Source: Prado023 sp963700395 (GTDB lineage Bacteria > Actinomycetota > Actinomycetes > S36-B12 > CAIYMF01). Taken from it: a stretch of DNA of 64,000 bases. Positions 27,963 through 37,485 of this stretch are shown one piece after another. Location of the stretch: the NCBI GenBank assembly GCA_963700395.1, contig CAVOXI010000008.1:62001-126000 (forward strand), read 5' to 3'. Made by a program: the position numbers and the translations under genes. Under the pieces are notes generated by a model, which saw only the letters and a list, made by a program, of their open reading frames with translations, did no database searches and was not told where the DNA came from. Numbering within the stretch: position 1 is the stretch's first letter; each line of letters starts with the position of its first letter.

Positions 27963-30900
27963 TGCGTCCGGATCCGCGCCGCTTCGGCCTGATCCGCCGA
28001 ACCTTGCTCAGCGTCGCCAACTCGTGCAGCCCATCCTGCCCGCACCTCGAGGAGCAGCATCTGCTCGTAGGGCAGCTCCTGCTCGATCGCGACCTCGAGC
28101 CCAGCGTCCACCGTCGCCCGGCTCTCCTCGAACCGACCAAGTCGCCAGCAGGGCACTCGCCCGCTGCACGCATGAACGTGCCCTCAGGGATACCGCCTCG
28201 TCGCCCGCGGCGCGTTCGGCGTCATCGACGATCGCCAGGGCCTCCGCCGGGCCGACCCGCGCGTGTCGCGACCTCAGCGTGGACGAGGCTGGCCTCGAGG
28301 GCGGTCATCCGATGCCCTCGCGCAACCAGGTCGGCAATGACGCAACGATCGCTTCCTCGGCCCTGTCGAGCTCCCCTCGGGCCAGGAGCACCCGCGCGAG
28401 CAGGAGCTCGCCGTACAGCGTCTCGAAAGCCATGCCGGATGCCTTCAGCACCCGCACGGCGTCCAGCAGGACGGCCTCGGCCTCGTCCACGCGTCCCTGA
28501 CTCACCAGGATGTCGCCGAGGCTGACGTCTGTCTCTGCAGCCCCGAATGCGTTGCCGCCCTCAAGCGCCGCCTGCCTGCTCGATGCGTACCACTCGACGG
28601 CCTCGTCCCAGCGACCTGCGAAGTAGGCGAAGTTGCCGAGGTTGGCCCGGGCGATCGACTCCCTCGGCCGGTACCCGTGCTCCACGCTGATGTCGAGGGC
28701 CTCGCGGGTATGGATGCCAGTGATCGGCAGCCCCATGTAGAGCTCGGCGAACTCGATCGCCATGAGGGCCTGTACCAGGGTCTCCGGGTCGTCAACCTGC
28801 CGGGCACCTTCCGCGGCCTGGATCGCCCAGCGCCTGGCCTCTCGCGGCTTCTGCTGCCCCAGCCGTGTGATCGCCGTGAGGTTGTCCAACTGGACCATCA
28901 CTCGCTCGGCCTCGCGCCCATCCGGGCGCGCGAGAACCTCCCGCGCCCGCGCGATGCTGCGCAGAGCCGTCGTGTACTGGCCGGCGCGCTCCTGGACTCG
29001 AGCCCGGCGCGCCATGATCCCGGCCTTGGACACCGGGTCCTCGGCAAGTGCTGCCGCCCTTCGGTACGCGTCGACCGATCCATCCAGGACCCCCGAAAGC
29101 TCCCGCAGCTCTCCAAGGACCGACCACAGCTGCGCGCGGTCTGCATCGGTGACGCCTGGAACCCGCCGGCTCACTTCCAGAGCACGCTCGTACTGCTCAG
29201 CCGCGTCTACGTTGGCGTAGGCGTGCCGCGCCTCCGCACCGGCCATCTGCGCGTACGTCCACGTCTTCTCGGCGTCCCCAGCTCGCCAGAAGTGAAGGGC
29301 CAGCGTGGGCGAGTCGGCGTCGAGGTCGGTGCTCATCGCCTCCAGGGTCTCGCCGGCAGCGCGGTGCAGGCGGCTGCGGATCCTGTACGCGAGGCCCTCG
29401 TAGGCTGCATCCCGGACAAGGCTGTTGCGGAACTTCCACCGGTCGGGGCCGTCCGGCTGCAGGAAGGCGCGCAGGCTGCTCAGGGTCGAGCTCTCCGCCT
29501 CCAACCCGTCCGCTGCCATCGTCCGACGCAGGACCTCGACCCGGAAGCTGCGGCCAAGGACCGCGCAGTAGCGAAGGACGCGCCGGGCATCCGGGTGCAG
29601 CAGGTCGATCTGGGCGCTCATCGCCGCCTGGACCGACTCGGGAAGCGTGTCCAGCGACCCAGTGCTCAGGGCGACGCGAGTGACCTCCTCGACGAACAGC
29701 GGGTTGCCCTGCGCTCGATCGACCACGGCGGCGATCTCGTGGGGCCGCAGCGGCGTGGCCTCGGTCGCGGCGATCACCAGGCGTTCCATGACGTCGGCGG
29801 GCAGCGGCTCGAGCGTGACATGGATACCCGTGTCCGGCGCGAAACCGCCCTCCTCGCCCCGGCGCACGGCGATCACGGCCCACGGCCGTCCGGCGCTGGC
29901 GGCGGCGAGACGATCGAGCAGGCGCGCGGAGGCGCCGTCGGCCCAGTGCGCCTCCTCGGCGACGAGCACCAGCGGCCCGGGCATCGTCTCGTCCACCAGC
30001 CGGACTACGGCGTCGGCCAGCCGGTCAGGCCTGTACTGCGGGTCGAGCTGGTCGACCTCGGGAGTGCTGGGCACGTCCACCTGGGCGACGTCGGCCAGGA
30101 GCGGGGCCATCGGAAGGAGGTCCGGGGCAACCTTGCCCAGGGTCGCAAGCAACGCCCGCCCCATCGCCTCGGGTGTGTCCCGCTCGAGTCCGAGCAGGCG
30201 TCGCACGGGGTCGCGGAACACCCGGTAGGCGCTCGCTGCGCCGTAGGGCTCGGCGCGCACCACGACGACCTCAGCCCTCGATCCCCCATCAAGGGCCTCG
30301 AACGCGAGGCGGGACTTGCCCATGCCCGTGGCACCGCTGATCGTGAGAACGCCGCCCGCACCTGTGAGGGCGTCGTCAATCGCACGCCGAACGGTCGCGA
30401 TCTCCTCGTCCCGGCCCAGGAACGGCAGCCGCGAGTCGGCCGTGGCCTCCTCCGCCGTCCCGAGCTCCTCGCCGACCTCGTAGACCAGCAGCGGGACAGC
30501 CTTGCCCTTCATCGGGAACGGTCCGGCCGGCTTGACGGCGAACCGCGTGCGCGAGTGCTCGAGGACCGCCGGATGGGCGAACAGCACCCCGGCCGGCGCC
30601 TTGGACATGATGCGCGCCGCGGTGTTCGTGGTGTCGCCCATGCCCGTGTAGGCGCCGCGCTCGGGGATCCCGACCTCGGCGGCGAACACGTGCCCGCGGT
30701 TGACGCCCAGCTGCAGCGGCAGGGGCGCGTCGGAATCGGCGATCCGGCGCAGCGCCCGCAGCATCCGGCCCTCGTTGTCCTCGAAGGCGGAAGGGATGCC
30801 GGAGCCGAGGAAGAACTTGCCCCCGTCGCTGTCGAGGTCGGTGGCCAGCAGGCTGATCGACTCGGGGGCCAGCGCCTCCTCGACCAGGCTGACCGTCCGG

Positions 30901-31709
30901 TGCAGCGCCTCGGCCAGGACGTCCGGCCCCGGACCCTCCAGCAGCGCGTCCGTACCGGAGAACTTGATGAAGGCGATGCTCGCGATCCGGTGCTCCGGGT
31001 CGGGGATGCCGGCGTCGAGGTACTCCCCCAGCTCGATCGGGAACAGACCCGCGGATCCGCTCGCGATCGACGTCGGGGAGGACGAACTCGTCGCCCGCCG
31101 CCGAGTGCGCCGCACGCCGCGCAGGAGCAGCTCGCCGTCCTCCCGGGGCCGGACGGCCCCGCGCGCCAGCCGGGCAGCGGTGTCGGCGCTGACCACGATC
31201 TCGCCGGCCTCGGCCGCCTTCTCCGCCAGGGCCGTGGAGGTCGCACCCGGCCCGAGGATCAGCAGCTCGCGGGTCGGCGAACCCACGAGGAACAGGTGGA
31301 TGTCCCCGGAGTGCAGGCCGACCGACATCTTCAACGAGAGCCGCCCGACCGAGGTGGGCACGGCCGCGGCCTGTCGCAGCGCCGTCCGCATCTCCACAGC
31401 GGCGTCGCACGCCTGCTCGGTGTGGTCCTCGCCGCGGAACAGGAACAGCAGCGCGTCGCCGCCGAACTTGAGCAGCTCCCCACCGCGCGTCCCGGCGATC
31501 CGCAGCATCGGCCCGAACACCCGGTTGAGCGTCTCGACGATCTCCTCGGCGCCGATCCGGCCGCGTCGGGACAGCTTCTCGGTCAGGGCCGTGAACCCCG
31601 AGACGTCGGCGAAGACCAGCGTGCCGTCCACGACACGCCACAACTCCCCTGGTGTCTCGTCGTCCCACGCCAGCGCGATGGGAGGGACGTGCCGGCGCAG
31701 GTCGGTCAT
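27944..31709 (-). CDS. tandem-domain class III adenylyl cyclase / ATPase / TPR protein (C-terminal frameshifts)
   Basis: An open frame of 1134 residues runs to 28305; TPR-like sequence then continues in other frames (ADLVARGHRMTALEASLVH, later GRFEESRATVDAGLEVAIEQ) to a stop at 27944. There are two cyclase domains. C1 has metal Asps in FADVSGF (D35) and FGGDALL (D85) but no transition-state pair. C2 lacks the Asps but has K298 (GGKFF), T355 and N362/R366 (GDTTNTAARI). Together they form one composite site of the soluble adenylyl cyclase (class IIIb, Lys-Thr) kind. Walker A is GATGMGKS (459-466), then STAND and TPR regions. Cytoplasmic cAMP synthase. Divergent from the MBL hydrolase gene. Confidence 0.85.
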
Positions 31710-31811
31710 GACTCCCTATCGGCCTGACTTGGTGGGCAGATTGTTGCCCCTAGAATGTCACAGGTCCAGCGTCGGCAAAGGGCGGAACAACGCCCAGGCT
31801 GAGGAGAGAAA

Positions 31812-32624
31812 GTGCGGCTGACCTTCCTTGGGGTGCGTGGTTCCACGCCGGCCCCGGGCCAAGACTTCGTCCGCTACGGCGGCCACACGTCGTGCGTGGT
31901 GGTCGCTCCGGACGCCACGTCCGCGCCCGTCCTCGCCCTTGATGCGGGGACCGGGATCCGATCGCTGACCGCGCTGCTCGAGGGCGAGGCGTTCGACGGA
32001 TCCATCGTCCTGAGCCACCTGCACTGGGACCACGTGCAGGGGATCCCCTTCTTCGCCGCGGGCGACCGCGACGACTCCCGCGTCGATGTCTACATCCCTG
32101 AGGAGTCGGGTCGGACCGGGTTCGACCTCCTCTCCCAGATGATGTCGCCGCCTGCATTCCCGATCACCCCCGAGGGGCTGAAGGGGAAATGGACCTTCAA
32201 TGCGATCGAGGCGGCCCCCTTGTCGGTCGAGGGTTTCGTGATCACGCCGTTCGACGTCGCCCACAAGGGCGGCCGCAGCTTCGGGTACCGGGTCCAGCTG
32301 GGGGACACGTCCTTCGCCTACGTGCCCGACCACGCCCCCGCCGCCGGAGTCAGCGATGAGGCGATGGAGGCGATGGACGGGGTCGATGTCCTCATCGAGG
32401 ACGCACAGTTCCTCGCCCACGAGCGCCCCCGCGCCGTCGACTACGGCCACGCGACCATCGACGAGGCGATCACCCTGGCGGAGAAGGTGAACGCGAAGTC
32501 CCTGATGCTGTTCCACCACGGACCGCACCGCACCGACGACGCCCTGGACCAGATCCGCGAACAGTTCTGCAGCACCGGCTTCGCGACCGTCGCCTACGAG
32601 GGAATGGTCCTCGACCTGCCCTGA
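31812..32624 (+). CDS. MBL-fold metallo-hydrolase (candidate class II-type phosphodiesterase)
   Basis: 270 residues starting at GTG, with GAGGAGA upstream. Metallo-beta-lactamase fold: LTFLGVRGSTPAP at the N-terminus, the metal motif SHLHWDH (H69, H71, D73, H74), a later VPDHAP and a C-terminal FHHGPHRTDD. The opening G-V-R-G-S-T-P segment is common in MBL hydrolases annotated as cAMP phosphodiesterases or ribonuclease Z relatives. The divergent position to an adenylyl cyclase gene makes a phosphodiesterase role attractive but unproven. A calcineurin-like phosphoesterase gene follows 59 bases later. Confidence 0.8.
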   Translation: MRLTFLGVRGSTPAPGQDFVRYGGHTSCVVVAPDATSAPVLALDAGTGIRSLTALLEGEAFDGSIVLSHLHWDHVQGIPFFAAGDRDDSRVDVYIPEESGRTGFDLLSQMMSPPAFPITPEGLKGKWTFNAIEAAPLSVEGFVITPFDVAHKGGRSFGYRVQLGDTSFAYVPDHAPAAGVSDEAMEAMDGVDVLIEDAQFLAHERPRAVDYGHATIDEAITLAEKVNAKSLMLFHHGPHRTDDALDQIREQFCSTGFATVAYEGMVLDLP

Positions 32625-32683
32625 TCCGCCCACGCAGCACCTGGTGCGTGCCGAACACCACCCGTTAGGGGAGACTCTCACCC

Positions 32684-33403
32684 GTGCGCATCCTGGCCGT
32701 GTCGGACCTGCACTACAGGCTCCCCCACTACGACTGGCTGGTGCGTGCATCCTCCGAGGCCGACGTGGTCGCGCTCTGCGGGGACCTCGCCGACGTCGTC
32801 AACCCGGTCCCGATCGACATCCAGTCCGTCGTCCTGGGCAAGTACCTGGCGGCGCTGTCGAACGAGTCCCTGGTCCTGGCAGCGTCGGGCAACCACGATC
32901 TGGATGGCCCCGGGGCGCACGGCGAGCAGGTGGCTGGCTGGCTGCGACGCGTCGCCGACGACAGGGTGCACACCGACGGCGCAAGCGTCGATGTCGACGG
33001 CGTTCGCTTCACGCTGTGCCCGTGGTGGGACGGACCGGTCACGCGAGCGGAGGTCGCCGCGCAGCTGGAGGCCGCGGCGGTGGACCGCCCGGACACCTGG
33101 ATCTGGCTCTACCACGCTCCCCCGGCCGGCACACCGCTGTGCCGGGACGGCCGCCGCGAGTTCCCCGATCACGACCTCGCCGCATGGATCGAGCAGTACC
33201 AGCCCGATGTCGTCCTCTGCGGGCACATCCATCAGGCGCCGTGGGTCCCGGATGGCTCGTGGCACGCCAAGCTGGGCAGCACGTGGGTCTTCAACCCCGG
33301 CAAGCAGGTGGGCCCGATCCCGCCGAACATCACCATCGACACCGACGAGCGGACCGCCCACTGGTACGGCGTCTTCGAGTCCGAGACGATCACCCTCGAC
33401 TGA
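32684..33403 (+). CDS. calcineurin-like metallophosphoesterase
   Basis: 239 residues. The five phosphoesterase motifs are visible: SDLHYR (D8, H10), CGDLAD, SGNHDLDG, LYHAPPAG and CGHIHQAP. This dinuclear-metal family includes CpdA-type class III cAMP phosphodiesterases, but also nucleases and sugar-phosphate enzymes. The context of cyclases and cNMP-binding proteins suggests cyclic-nucleotide hydrolysis; that is inference. It probably shares a transcript with the MBL gene and is convergent with the cNMP-fold gene, with only 3 bases between the two stops. Confidence 0.8.
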   Translation: MRILAVSDLHYRLPHYDWLVRASSEADVVALCGDLADVVNPVPIDIQSVVLGKYLAALSNESLVLAASGNHDLDGPGAHGEQVAGWLRRVADDRVHTDGASVDVDGVRFTLCPWWDGPVTRAEVAAQLEAAAVDRPDTWIWLYHAPPAGTPLCRDGRREFPDHDLAAWIEQYQPDVVLCGHIHQAPWVPDGSWHAKLGSTWVFNPGKQVGPIPPNITIDTDERTAHWYGVFESETITLD

Positions 33404-33406
33404 GGC

Positions 33407-33888
33407 TCAGCACTCCGGGTCGCGCACGGAGCCTGTCCGGGTCGGCCCGCTCTGGTGGTGGACCAGCGAGTCGAGGATCTGGTCGACCATCCCGAGATGA
33501 CCCGGTGAGCCCGGCGAACTGCTGCTTGACGTCGACCAGGTACTGCGTCAACCCGTCCAGTCGCATCGCGGTCATCCGCAGGACGGCAACCGCCGCGCCG
33601 GGGTGCTCGTTGAGGAACGCGTCCGGGTCGTCCATGACGTGGACCTCGAGGGGCGTGGCCGCCCGCACGGTCGCGGTCGCCGGTCGGTCCAGCACCCAGG
33701 ACATCTCGCCGAACACGGCCCCCGGGTGGTCGATCCGCGCGAACGCGACGCCGTCCTTCTCCACGGTGACCGATCCTGTGATGAGCACGAGCAGCCGCGA
33801 GGGGTCGGCTCCCTCGGCGATGAGGACCTCGCCCTGGGCGAAGGTGAGCACGGGCAGGTCGGCGCAGTACTCCAGCATGTCGGTCACG
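33407..33888 (-). CDS. small cNMP-binding-fold protein (one frameshift)
   Basis: About 160 residues after repair. It is a stand-alone cyclic-nucleotide-binding-like domain with no DNA-binding helix: FAQGEVLIAEGADPSRLLVL and the cassette VFGEMSWVLDRPATATV. The cassette Arg that binds the cyclic phosphate is Ala here (PATATV against PRTATV), so cAMP binding is doubtful. Near 33500 the frame shifts; removing one base continues as HLGMVDQILDSLVHHQSG and ends at 33407, avoiding overlap with the phosphoesterase gene. The GTG at 33888 is the start of choice, with an ATG at 33879 as alternative. Possible adaptor or regulatory role. Confidence 0.7.
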
Positions 33889-33949
33889 CGGACATTATCC
33901 GGGGTGGGCGCCGAGTGCGCCGCGGCGGACCCGCTCGCACGTTGCGTGA

Positions 33950-34741
33950 TCACGCTATGCGTCGACTGCGCGCGTCCTCCCATCGGCGTCCAGCCAGCCC
34001 GAGGAGACAGCCGCGGGTCGGCGGGTCCGAAGTTGCCCCAGCACGGGGTCCGATCCATGAGGCGCCGACGGTCAGAGCCCGACGGGCGCCGTTCCCCGGA
34101 CCGCCAGTGACCTCCTTGATGTAGGCGCGGCGTCCGAATGCCCGGTAGAGGAGCTTGGGAACGGTCGGGATCGAGGTGAACATCATGACGCGCTCCTCGG
34201 GTGATGCGTCCTCCATGATGCCGCCGAGGCCCTTGATCAGGTCTGCCTTGGGTGTGGTGAGCATGACGTGCTTGGCCAGCAGCCCCCATTCCTCCTCGGT
34301 CAGGTGCTGCTGGGCAAGGGGCAGGATCTCGGACTCCTCCTGGTCGAGGTGGGCAATGAGTGGAGCGGCGAAATCCTCGATCGCCTGGGCGAAGGCCTCG
34401 CGTGCCTCGGCGTCCCCGCTTGCCGCCCAGGCTGCCCCGAGCTTCTCGGCATCTGCCAGTGCCGGGTCGATCGCCCTGTGCTGGCTCTCCATGGTGTCCA
34501 GCAGCTGCTGCTCGTCGACTGCGCGCTCCCGCAGCATGGGCCACAGGTTCAGGTCCTCGGACTCATGGTGATGGTGCAGCACGCCGAAGATCCTCCTCAT
34601 GTGATCATTGACGATCTGCGCCTGGGCGATGTCGCCGACGGCAACCCGCCGGACCCAGCTCGGGCCCTGGACGAACTCCCGCCGGAAGAGCTTGTGCACG
34701 ACGACCATCTCGTGGGTGAAGGGAAGCGTGGCAGTGGCCAT
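33950..34741 (-). CDS. hemerythrin HHE cation-binding domain protein
   Basis: About 263 residues from the ATG at 34741 (MATATLPFTHEM). The four-helix hemerythrin fold is indicated by spaced His and acidic ligands: H10 and H16 near the start, LHHHHESEDLNLWPML, SQHRAIDP, and LIAHLDQEESEILPL. It probably binds a di-iron centre and senses or stores O2 or NO, or handles iron; this is family knowledge. The C-terminal ~60 residues are low-complexity and may be affected by a frame error. It is the downstream neighbour of a GNAT gene on the same strand, with a 119-base gap. Confidence 0.8.
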   Translation of the reverse strand: MATATLPFTHEMVVVHKLFRREFVQGPSWVRRVAVGDIAQAQIVNDHMRRIFGVLHHHHESEDLNLWPMLRERAVDEQQLLDTMESQHRAIDPALADAEKLGAAWAASGDAEAREAFAQAIEDFAAPLIAHLDQEESEILPLAQQHLTEEEWGLLAKHVMLTTPKADLIKGLGGIMEDASPEERVMMFTSIPTVPKLLYRAFGRRAYIKEVTGGPGNGARRALTVGASWIGPRAGATSDPPTRGCLLGLAGRRWEDARSRRIA

Positions 34742-34860
34742 GTGAGGACCTCCAGGATCGTCGGGGACGGTCGGGGAAAGCAGGGGCTCACCTTGGCAGC
34801 AGGCACCCAGCGCCGACAAGGGATGTACCGGGCGCTTTCACTGCTGCGCCGGGGAGATCC

Positions 34861-35328
34861 TCAGGGCCGTGCCAGGAGGTAGTCGGGCAGCTTCTCCTCG
34901 TTCGCGGATCCATCGGTGGCCTCGATGATCCGGAACCCAGCGCGCGTGTAGAACGCGACCGCTCGCGCGTTCGCCTGGAAGGTCCACAGCCGCACCTCTG
35001 GGCCGCCCATCGCGGAGACGGCGAGGTCGAGCAGCGCAGTGCCGATCCCCGAGCGCTGGCGGGAAGGTTCCACGTACAGGTGGTCGATGATGGCGTCGCG
35101 CCAGATGACGAAGCCCACGACCGCCCCGGGCTCGTCGTCAGTGGCGTCGTCGGCCGCGGGTTCATCGACCCAGGCGCAGCCGGACTTCGATTCGATCTCG
35201 CCCCGGTAGAAGGCGAGGTCCTCTTCTGGGGTGTGCAGGTCGGGGTAGTGCGCAATCGCGCCGGTGCGGGCACGTCTGGAGATCGCCGCCACGATGGCCG
35301 CGTCCTCGGTCGTCAGTGGCCGGATCAT
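34861..35328 (-). CDS. GNAT family N-acetyltransferase
   Basis: 155 residues. N-terminal MIRPLTTEDAAIVAAISRRA, the central strand VVGFVIWRDAIIDHLYVEP, the acetyl-CoA pyrophosphate loop RQRSGIGTALLDLA (R/Q-x-x-G-x-G/A) and C-terminal ARAVAFYTRAGF are all typical of GNAT enzymes. It transfers an acetyl group from acetyl-CoA to an unknown amine. An acidic insertion (DEPAADDATDDEPGA) before the fourth strand is unusual but lies in a variable loop. Confidence 0.85.
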   Translation of the reverse strand: MIRPLTTEDAAIVAAISRRARTGAIAHYPDLHTPEEDLAFYRGEIESKSGCAWVDEPAADDATDDEPGAVVGFVIWRDAIIDHLYVEPSRQRSGIGTALLDLAVSAMGGPEVRLWTFQANARAVAFYTRAGFRIIEATDGSANEEKLPDYLLARP

Positions 35329-35349
35329 CGCCCCAGCATCGCGCAGTGG

Positions 35350-35664
35350 TCAGGCGAGGGCGACGTGGGCGACCTTCCCATCGATGATCGTGAGGTTCGC
35401 ACACTCACCGTTCGGGGCTGGGGGTTCCGGCTGCGCAGCGTCTGGCGCGACGGCACGGACGATGAATCCGCGCGGCTCCAGGAGCTTCTTCGCGGCCTTC
35501 CATGTCATCCCGACGACGACGGCGGTCACGTCCTCTGCGGTTGAGATCCCCGGTGTCAGCTCAGGGGCATGCGACGGCGCCTGCCTCGTCGAGGGCGCCA
35601 CAACCAGCGTCGGCCGGACGGTCGAGGACGCCATGATCCGCGGTTCGATCCTGTCGTCGGACAT
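35350..35664 (-). CDS. small hypothetical protein
   Basis: 104 residues, no recognised family. The N-terminal half is Pro/Ser/Thr-rich; a GMTWKAAKKLLEPRGF segment (about 51-66) and a C-terminal NLTIIDGKVAHVALA look like a small alpha/beta fold, weakly reminiscent of PASTA-like or small protease-inhibitor folds. No signal peptide or membrane segment. It lies 21 bases upstream of the GNAT gene on the same strand and may be co-transcribed. Codon use fits its neighbours, so I consider it real. Confidence 0.5.
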   Translation of the reverse strand: MSDDRIEPRIMASSTVRPTLVVAPSTRQAPSHAPELTPGISTAEDVTAVVVGMTWKAAKKLLEPRGFIVRAVAPDAAQPEPPAPNGECANLTIIDGKVAHVALA

Positions 35665-35724
35665 GTTCCACGCTCCCTATCGGACCAGCCTCCGTACCTC
35701 TTCAACCGTAGTCCGCGAACCCGG

Positions 35725-36411
35725 CTACCTCCAGATGGCGGCGCCCAAGCCGTCGCTGAAGACCTCGGGAGGGTCGGGCATCGCGATGGCGATCCCCTGC
35801 ACGAATCGACGCGCGGACCAGGCGACAGCAGCGGCGTCCAGCACGTCGTCGGCCGCTGCCACCCGACGCATCCCCCACAGGTCCTTCGGCACGGAGATCC
35901 CCTGTGCCTCCAGCAGCGATCGCCGGAGGGTCAGCCCGGCCGCACCATGCTTGCTGTGCTCGAGGGGACCGCCCGCCATCTCGGCGAAGCACACTTCCGG
36001 ATGAACCTCGATGACCGGCACTGCCGACTGGCGAACCCAGGCCTCGACCTCGAGGATCCGGGGCTTCAGCAGGAACGCCTGCCGGGTGAGTCCCTTGCCG
36101 GTCAGCTCCCGGCTCAGGGCCGAGGCCTCCGCGTGAGTGTCCCCCGCCAACGATCCCCGCGCCGGCGTCGGGAACACCGACGACCGGCGAGGTCCCACGA
36201 ACCGTCGCGCCAGAGTGTCGGCTCGGCGGTTCGTGCTGTCCGGCAGCCCGATGGGCATGTCGACGGCCACCACCTCCACCTCGGTCACACGCCCCGCTGC
36301 CCGCACGAGCTCTGCCATGGACGTGGCGAACAACGCGAACGGCTGCGCTGGGCCGGCGAGTACCACGCCCACCCAGCCGGCCCGGCAACCATCGACACCC
36401 AGGGCACCCAC
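35725..36411 (-). CDS. DUF429 family protein
   Basis: About 228 residues from a GTG at 36411. The opening VGALGVDGCRAGWVGVVL, the central VVAVDMPIGLPD and the later VHPEVCFAEMAG match the DUF429 family, an RNase H-like/Holliday-resolvase-like fold of unknown function whose conserved Asp residues suggest nuclease activity. The open frame continues upstream to 36540 without family similarity, hence the shorter start. It precedes the small hypothetical and GNAT genes on the minus strand. Confidence 0.78.
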   Translation of the reverse strand: MGALGVDGCRAGWVGVVLAGPAQPFALFATSMAELVRAAGRVTEVEVVAVDMPIGLPDSTNRRADTLARRFVGPRRSSVFPTPARGSLAGDTHAEASALSRELTGKGLTRQAFLLKPRILEVEAWVRQSAVPVIEVHPEVCFAEMAGGPLEHSKHGAAGLTLRRSLLEAQGISVPKDLWGMRRVAAADDVLDAAAVAWSARRFVQGIAIAMPDPPEVFSDGLGAAIWR

Positions 36412-36540
36412 GTGGCAACGATCCCAGCAGCAGGTCCGGGGTGCAGCACGAGCGAGGACCGACGAGCGCGCGGCGCTGCGCAGGCGCCGAACGGGGATCA
36501 AGGCCGCCGCCCGTTGGCCGGCCAGCCGCCACGCGCTCAC

Positions 36541-37485
36541 TCAGCCGATCTTGGTCCAGGTGCCCATCCCGGACGTCGTGAAGAACTTGTCGGTGGGCTC
36601 GATGGTGACGATCGCCTGGTCGCCCGTGGTGGTCAGATCATTGGCGAGGACGTCGTCCAGGACTCCGGACGCTCCGCTGAGCCGCCCCCAGTATCCGCTA
36701 TCCAACGAGGTGGACTGATAGGTGCCTGGAGCGATGTCCACCCCCACCATGAACATCCCGTCACCTACGAACGACGTTGCCTGCGGGCCCGGTGCAGATA
36801 GGTCTACGGGCACCCACCGATCCATCCTGGCCGTGCTGAAATACGCGTCGGTTGACGCGATCTGCACGTAGACCTGACCGTTGACGAGGCCATTCACCAG
36901 GATTTCGTCCAGAGTGCCACCGGCACCGCTGAGCCGCTCCCAGTACCCGAAGTCCGAACTGGAGGATCGGTACAGGCCCGGCTGGATCTGGCTCGCCACC
37001 TGGAACGTGCCGTTGCCAGCGAACGATCCTGGCACCACCGGGGTTGCGGCGACCGGAGGCGTCACCACCGGAGGTGTGACTACAGGAGGCGTGACCACCG
37101 GAGGCGTGGCAGCGGGCGGGTTGGGGGTCACGGGCGCTGGGAGGACGACGCGGCTCGAGGCCTTGCCCTTGTAGCCGTACTTCGGCGTGACGACCACCCG
37201 GTAAGTACCGTTCGAGAGCTTGGCCGTGGTGCGAGTCTCCTGCAGGCCCTGCGTTCGGTAGTTCTTCTTCGTGACCCACTTCTTGCCGGTCCAGCGTTGA
37301 ACCTTGATGTTCCAGAACCCGCGCCCCCTGTCAGGGTTCACATCGACGTAGAGCCTGTTGTCCGGCGTCGGAGACACGGCGACTGCTGCGTGCTTCTTGG
37401 CTGTCGGGACCGACACAGCAGTGGTCGATGCTGCGGGAACGAGGAGCATGCCGGCAGCGAGCGCACCGGCCATGATCTTCTTCAC
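36541..37485 (-). CDS. secreted protein with two copies of a ~75-residue repeat domain
   Basis: 314 residues from a GTG at 37485, with a GGGGGT site upstream. A signal peptide (KKIMAGALAAGMLLVPAAS) is followed by a basic, Tyr/Trp-rich domain to about residue 105, a Pro-Val linker (PPVVT repeats, about 110-140), and two homologous domains (about 147-230 and 232-314) sharing GYWxRLSGAxGxLDxxL and TDxxF. I recognise no named family; the repeats resemble modules found in actinobacterial secreted proteins of unknown function. Extracellular; a surface or wall-binding role is a guess from the basic first domain. Confidence 0.7.
   Translation of the reverse strand: MKKIMAGALAAGMLLVPAASTTAVSVPTAKKHAAVAVSPTPDNRLYVDVNPDRGRGFWNIKVQRWTGKKWVTKKNYRTQGLQETRTTAKLSNGTYRVVVTPKYGYKGKASSRVVLPAPVTPNPPAATPPVVTPPVVTPPVVTPPVAATPVVPGSFAGNGTFQVASQIQPGLYRSSSSDFGYWERLSGAGGTLDEILVNGLVNGQVYVQIASTDAYFSTARMDRWVPVDLSAPGPQATSFVGDGMFMVGVDIAPGTYQSTSLDSGYWGRLSGASGVLDDVLANDLTTTGDQAIVTIEPTDKFFTTSGMGTWTKIG
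37055..37114 (-). repeat. four tandem 15-bp repeats encoding PPVVT linker
   Basis: Four adjacent 15-bp units (plus strand GGAGGCGTCACCACC and variants GGAGGTGTGACTACA, GGAGGCGTGACCACC, GGAGGCGTGGCAGCG) encode the Pro-Val-Val-Thr hinge of the secreted repeat protein. Such units are prone to copy-number change. Confidence 0.8.
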
